The position numbers and the translations under genes are program-made. From an uncultured Collinsella sp. (lineage in GTDB: Bacteria > Actinomycetota > Coriobacteriia > Coriobacteriales > Coriobacteriaceae), in assembly GCA_902494945.1 (NCBI GenBank), contig CABUVF010000073.1:1-9905 (forward strand): a stretch of DNA of 9,905 bases. The letters are read 5' to 3'. The notes beneath the pieces are model-generated. The model had not been told where the DNA came from and did no database searches. It saw only the letters and a program-made list of their open reading frames with translations. Within the stretch, counting starts at the first letter, position 1. Every line of letters starts with the position of its first letter. Of this stretch, positions 6,726 through 9,905 are shown piece by piece.

Positions 6726-7556
6726 TTAGGCCTCGTCGGTCTCGTGCGGGGCAATGGCCTCGACGGCAGAGACGGCCTTGGGCAGCATGCCATCGGGCAG
6801 CGCGGTCTCAACCTCGCCCTTATCGCAGGCCTCGGCGAGTGACGGATTAATGGGAAGCTGACCCAAGATATCGAGGTTGTAGCGCTCGGCGACCTCGGGG
6901 AGCTTGCTCTTGCCAAAGACCTCAATCTTCTTGCCGCAATCGGGGCATTCGATATAGCTCATGTTCTCGACAATGCCCAAAATGGGAACGTTCATCTTCT
7001 CGGCCATGTTGACCGCCTTGGCGACGATCATCGAGACCAGATCTTGCGGGCTCGTGACGATGACGATGCCGTCGACGGGCAGCGACTGGAAGACGGTGAG
7101 CGCGACATCGCCCGTTCCCGGAGGCATGTCGACCAGCAGGTAGTCGATGGGGCCCCACGAGGTCTCGCTCCAGAACTGCCTGATGGCGCCGGCGATGACC
7201 GGACCGCGCCAAAGGACGGGGTCGGTCTCGTTTTGGAGCAGCAGGTTGGAGCTCATGACCTTGACGCCGTGCTCGGAGATTTCGGGCAGCATAAGGTTGC
7301 CAAGGGCATGGACGTGGCGTCCGCTCATACCGAACATCTTGGGGATAGAGGGACCGGTGATGTCGGCATCGAGGACGCCGACCTTGTGGCCGTGACGGGC
7401 AAGTTCGGTTGCGATGGCGCCGGTGACAAACGACTTGCCGACACCGCCCTTGCCGGAAAGCACGGCGATAACGCGCTTGACCTCCGATAGCGTATTCTCT
7501 TCAAATTGCGACGGCGTTGTTTGTCCGCCGGCGGCCTGTGCGTGCTCGCAACCCAT
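6726..7556 (-). CDS. Mrp/NBP35-type P-loop ATPase (Fe-S cluster carrier)
   Basis: This 276-residue cytosolic ATPase is of the Mrp/ApbC/NBP35 family, whose studied members bind and transfer Fe-S clusters to target enzymes. It shows the deviant Walker A SGKGGVGKS (34-42, with the signature lysine K36 and K41), DADITGPS (63-70), DMPPGTGD (143-150, Walker B region), and the CPDC pair (C204, C207) expected to hold a cluster at the dimer interface. The N-terminus is a short tail (MGCEHAQAAGG) with one cysteine. It lacks both the MIP18/DUF59 domain of many bacterial Mrp proteins and the four-cysteine N-terminal ferredoxin motif of Nbp35. The start is decided by AAAGGAG at 7563-7569, six bases upstream. 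It is the first gene of an operon with the abutting flavoprotein gene and has a plausible promoter at 7612-7641. Confidence 0.93.
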   Translation of the reverse strand: MGCEHAQAAGGQTTPSQFEENTLSEVKRVIAVLSGKGGVGKSFVTGAIATELARHGHKVGVLDADITGPSIPKMFGMSGRHVHALGNLMLPEISEHGVKVMSSNLLLQNETDPVLWRGPVIAGAIRQFWSETSWGPIDYLLVDMPPGTGDVALTVFQSLPVDGIVIVTSPQDLVSMIVAKAVNMAEKMNVPILGIVENMSYIECPDCGKKIEVFGKSKLPEVAERYNLDILGQLPINPSLAEACDKGEVETALPDGMLPKAVSAVEAIAPHETDEA

Positions 7557-7562
7557 GTATGA

Positions 7563-7569
7563 CTCCTTT
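7563..7569 (-). promoter_or_regulatory. Ribosome binding site of mrp
   Basis: AAAGGAG on the - strand, six bases before the ATG at 7556, selects this start over an in-frame ATG at 7613 that overlaps the probable promoter. A small GC hairpin (GGGGC/GCCCC, 7579-7592) stands ten bases upstream of it in the leader. Confidence 0.85.
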
Positions 7570-7611
7570 GTATATGTTGGGGCCGGGGCCCCGCGATGTG
7601 ACACGAGCGTC

Positions 7612-7641
7612 ATTGTACCCTCGTTTGCGAGCGGGAGTCAT
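7612..7641 (-). promoter_or_regulatory. Probable promoter of the mrp operon
   Basis: On the - strand ATGACT (7641-7636; TGAC core, four of six) and TACAAT (7617-7612; five of six) are 18 bases apart. Transcription would start near 7605, giving a leader of roughly 50 bases with the small GC hairpin at 7579-7592. The 145-base gap after the LTA-synthase-like gene supports an independent promoter here. Confidence 0.5.
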
Positions 7642-7652
7642 TTACGATGCAT

Positions 7653-7687
7653 TTGGGCCGAGCGTGCTTGCAATACGATGGGCCCAA
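7653..7687. repeat. Inverted repeat downstream of the LTA-synthase-like gene
   Basis: TTGGGCC (7653-7659) and GGCCCAA (7681-7687) form a 7-bp stem around a 21-base loop. It starts 14 bases past the stop of the - strand gene. A smaller alternative stem, GCCCA/TGGGC (7682-7697), competes with it. Neither has a T-run, so termination here is only a possibility. Confidence 0.35.
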
Positions 7688-7701
7688 GCGAATGGGCGGG
7701 C

Positions 7702-9855
7702 TTACTGAACTTTGCTGGCGAACTCGAGGTATTGCATGCGCTGCAGCTTGTCGATCGTCGAGGCGTAGGGGCTGTCTTCCGATTCCAAGTCGTAGCGCAG
7801 CCCGTCGGCACCGAGATAGCCGGCGACATTGATGGTGGGCACATCTGACCTTGTCGCAAGCAGGGCCTTTTGGTAATTGGTGAGCGGGGCGCCGATCTTA
7901 TTAAGGGTAATGGCTGCAATCTCGTTTGCCCCGACGGTGTCGTAGACGTTGAGCTCGGTATTGCCGGCGATCTCATAGTTAGCCCAGACGAGATATGTCG
8001 ACTGATAGATACGGAAAGCGTGGCTTGCCGTATCTTCCTGAGGGTACAGCTCGTCGTTGAGAGTCGTTGCGGCGCTCGGCTGATGGTCGCCAAAAAAGAT
8101 AAGGACAACCGGTCTGCCGATATTGCGGAGCTCGTTGATAAAGTACTCGAGGTCCCGGTCGGATGCGTTGATGCAGGTGAGATAGGTGTTGAGCGCGCTG
8201 TTGGCGCCTTCGCTGGCTCCCTCGACCCAATAGTTTGTCAGCTCCTCGGCGGGAACGGTGCCATAGTCGTAGCCGCCGTGATTTTGCATCGTGACGTCAA
8301 AGATGAACTGTGGCGCTTCGTCGGTTCTAAGCAGGTCGAGTATCTTGTCGTAGGTAGCGTAGTCGCATACGCCGGCATGGTAATAGGGCACACCTTCGAA
8401 ATCGCCGATTGAAAGAAAGTCTCCAAAGCCCAGCTGCTGATAGATTTTATCTCGATGGTAGTTGACGGGGTTTTGCGGGTGCATAGCGGTAGTGGTATAC
8501 CCAAGCTCTTTAAGGTCCTTTGCCAGGCTGTTTACGCCATTCATCTGATACAGCTGATAGGGGATCTTGCCTAATCCGACAAAGGCCGTTGTCGCTCCGG
8601 TCAAAAATTCGAATTCGGAGTTTGCCGTTCCGCCACCGGTGACCGAAGCGAGCATGGTGCCGCGAACAAGTGTGTCGGGAAGCGAGTTGTAGAATGCGGG
8701 GCCGGTGTACCCGGCCGCCTGGAGCTGCTCAAAGCACGAAAGGTCGCTAAAACTCTCATTCATGACGGCAACAATCGTCGGCTTGATTTCATTGAACTGG
8801 GCAACGGCAGCCGCGCGCTGCTCGCTCGAGCCATACGTGCTGTCGTAGGCGGCGGCGAGCTCCTGCTCGATGCTCTGCGCCTCATCGGGCGTATAGTCTT
8901 CGGGCTTCTCAATGGGCAACTCGTTGACCATTTCGGTGAACGAAGTGATAAAACCCTGAGACGCATACGTGGTGATGGGCTGCCAACGGTCAAATCCAAA
9001 ATCCAGCGCCTGCTCCAAGTCGATGTTGGAAAAGCCTGAGAGCCCCACAACGGTCACTAGCAGAAAAGCGCAGAGGTTAGCGGCGATAGCGGGGAAGACA
9101 TGGGTGGGCGTACGGGGCTTTCGCGGTCGGATGAGCGAAAGAAGCCCCAGGGAAATCTCCAGCAGGGCGAGAGAGGTTACGATTCCGGCGGTAAAGGTAA
9201 ACTCGTATCCCTCGCTCACTTCCATTGCGGTGCCAAGGGCCAAGATATCGCTTGGCAGGATGGCTTCGCCTTTAAACGTTATGACGAAGTGCTCGGCAAT
9301 GCCAAGGATGCAACAGACGACGGGCACGAGGGCCATGACGCCTCCATGACGCTGTCCCAGCAAATAAAGGGAGAGCAGAACCGTCGCGAGCAGCCCGACG
9401 GAAAACCCGAATGAGTTGGCGGGAATGCGATAGAACGTTTCGTTGCAGGCAATTTCGAGTGAAACGAACGAGAGCGCTGAAACAGCGGCGATGACAAGGA
9501 TGTCACGGCAAATACAGGCAACTGTTCCCGTCGCAAGATCGGTTTGGTCGATAAGTCCCGAAACCAAGGGCTCGACAAGAAGCATGACGGCGGCAGCACC
9601 GAGCGCCGAATAAGAAAGGACCCATAGGGAGCTGCCCTCATTTACGAGCAATTGATTCGTAACCCATGCAGCTACCACGCCGAGCGGGATGAGGAGCGTC
9701 GCGCACCAAAAGACGCGGGCAATGGGCGGCTTTTCATTGCGTTTGATTGAAAAATACACGCGTACGACGGCGGCGGCTACGATAAGGACGGCGATGAATA
9801 TGGGCAGATTGGCCATGTCACTCGAAGTGATTTCAAGGGGGATATCTTCGGTCAT
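7702..9855 (-). CDS. LTA synthase / phosphoglycerol transferase family protein
   Basis: This 717-residue polytopic membrane enzyme has an extracellular alkaline-phosphatase/sulfatase-fold domain. By family (LtaS, MdoB) it is expected to move glycerol-phosphate from phosphatidylglycerol to a polymer or glycan. About eight hydrophobic segments are visible (near residues 16-36, 48-68, 77-98, 115-136, 149-166, 171-192, 221-242, 254-276), with ILPSDILALGTA (199-210) between the sixth and seventh. The catalytic domain spans about 355-660. It has MNESFSD (365-371; metal ligand E367), GGGTANSEFEFLTG (407-420; probable nucleophile T410), MQNHGGY (523-529; H526 likely binds the phosphate) and FFGDHQPS (587-594; metal ligands D590 and H591). 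All catalytic positions known from Staphylococcus LtaS have counterparts. The start at 9855 has AGAGGA six bases upstream; an internal ATG at residue 14 lacks a comparable site. Whether the product is lipoteichoic acid or another glycerophosphate-decorated glycan cannot be read from the sequence. Confidence 0.88.
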   Translation of the reverse strand: MTEDIPLEITSSDMANLPIFIAVLIVAAAVVRVYFSIKRNEKPPIARVFWCATLLIPLGVVAAWVTNQLLVNEGSSLWVLSYSALGAAAVMLLVEPLVSGLIDQTDLATGTVACICRDILVIAAVSALSFVSLEIACNETFYRIPANSFGFSVGLLATVLLSLYLLGQRHGGVMALVPVVCCILGIAEHFVITFKGEAILPSDILALGTAMEVSEGYEFTFTAGIVTSLALLEISLGLLSLIRPRKPRTPTHVFPAIAANLCAFLLVTVVGLSGFSNIDLEQALDFGFDRWQPITTYASQGFITSFTEMVNELPIEKPEDYTPDEAQSIEQELAAAYDSTYGSSEQRAAAVAQFNEIKPTIVAVMNESFSDLSCFEQLQAAGYTGPAFYNSLPDTLVRGTMLASVTGGGTANSEFEFLTGATTAFVGLGKIPYQLYQMNGVNSLAKDLKELGYTTTAMHPQNPVNYHRDKIYQQLGFGDFLSIGDFEGVPYYHAGVCDYATYDKILDLLRTDEAPQFIFDVTMQNHGGYDYGTVPAEELTNYWVEGASEGANSALNTYLTCINASDRDLEYFINELRNIGRPVVLIFFGDHQPSAATTLNDELYPQEDTASHAFRIYQSTYLVWANYEIAGNTELNVYDTVGANEIAAITLNKIGAPLTNYQKALLATRSDVPTINVAGYLGADGLRYDLESEDSPYASTIDKLQRMQYLEFASKVQ

Positions 9856-9867
9856 GGACGTTCCTCT

Positions 9868-9905
9868 GGTACAGCAAATTAAGTTCAGTATTAGATTACT
9901 GTAAC
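9868..9905 (-). promoter_or_regulatory. AT-rich upstream region of the LTA-synthase-like gene
   Basis: The 38 bases upstream of the ribosome binding site are far more AT-rich than their surroundings, as expected of a promoter. GTTACA at the window edge (9905-9900) could be a weak -35, but no -10 matching more than three or four of six bases lies at proper spacing. The promoter may extend beyond the window. Confidence 0.3.

Noticed and set aside
7557..7613. 19-residue N-terminal extension of Mrp
   Set aside because: Its ATG at 7613 overlaps the -10 box of the probable promoter, and the strong ribosome site at 7563-7569 would be internal.
7414..7848. 144-codon + strand open frame spanning the gap between mrp and the LTA-synthase-like gene
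   Set aside because: Its two ends are antisense to well-supported genes, it has no ribosome site, and the middle is better explained as promoter and leader.
1..9905. A hidden defence, toxin-antitoxin, CRISPR, retron or mobile system
   Set aside because: Nearly all of the window is occupied by seven recognisable housekeeping-type genes. The gaps are all under 165 bases, and there are no direct repeat arrays, transposase or integrase frames, or tRNA-like folds.

Overview
This is an ordinary-looking core chromosomal segment of a moderately GC-rich bacterium. It holds seven complete protein genes, with no RNA genes, CRISPR array or mobile element visible. The order coaE, then a small gene, then uvrB recalls the rpsA-coaE-uvrB neighbourhood of Actinobacteria. 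The protein style (a UvrB with a long linker, an LTA-synthase-like polymerase with many membrane segments, a COG2509 FAD protein) suggests the class Coriobacteriia, perhaps a Collinsella. That placement rests on recalled synteny and family resemblance, not on a search.

Left arm, + strand (1-3668). The window opens on a strong Rho-independent terminator for a gene off the left edge. An AT- and pyrimidine-rich leader follows, then three genes: dephospho-CoA kinase (coaE, 161-802), a membrane-anchored soluble-lytic-transglycosylase-type muramidase that overlaps coaE by 8 bases (795-1376), and excinuclease subunit UvrB (1428-3668). They join coenzyme A synthesis, peptidoglycan cleavage and nucleotide excision repair. 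This looks like a housekeeping transcription unit rather than a pathway.

Convergence point (3669-3733). A near-perfect 16-bp stem hairpin separates uvrB from the oppositely oriented right arm. It has no U-tract on either side.

Right arm, - strand (9905 down to 3734). In transcription order it holds: a polytopic LTA-synthase/phosphoglycerol-transferase-like sulfatase-fold enzyme (9855-7702); after a 145-base gap with a recognisable promoter, an Mrp/NBP35 P-loop ATPase (7556-6726); directly abutting it, an HI0933/BaiN-type flavoprotein started by GTG (6725-5454); and, after a gap with a terminator-like hairpin and a TATAAT box, a COG2509-type FAD-dependent oxidoreductase (5374-3734). Mrp and the BaiN-like flavoprotein are almost certainly co-transcribed. 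Mrp is an Fe-S carrier family and the next two genes are flavin redox enzymes, so a shared cofactor or redox theme is possible but unproven.

I found no evidence of a new defence, mobile or RNA-based system. The points most worth a second look are regulatory architecture (5390-5443, 7599-7641, 1392-1406, 3672-3707) and lineage-specific departures in the BaiN-like protein, UvrB and the LTA-synthase-like protein.
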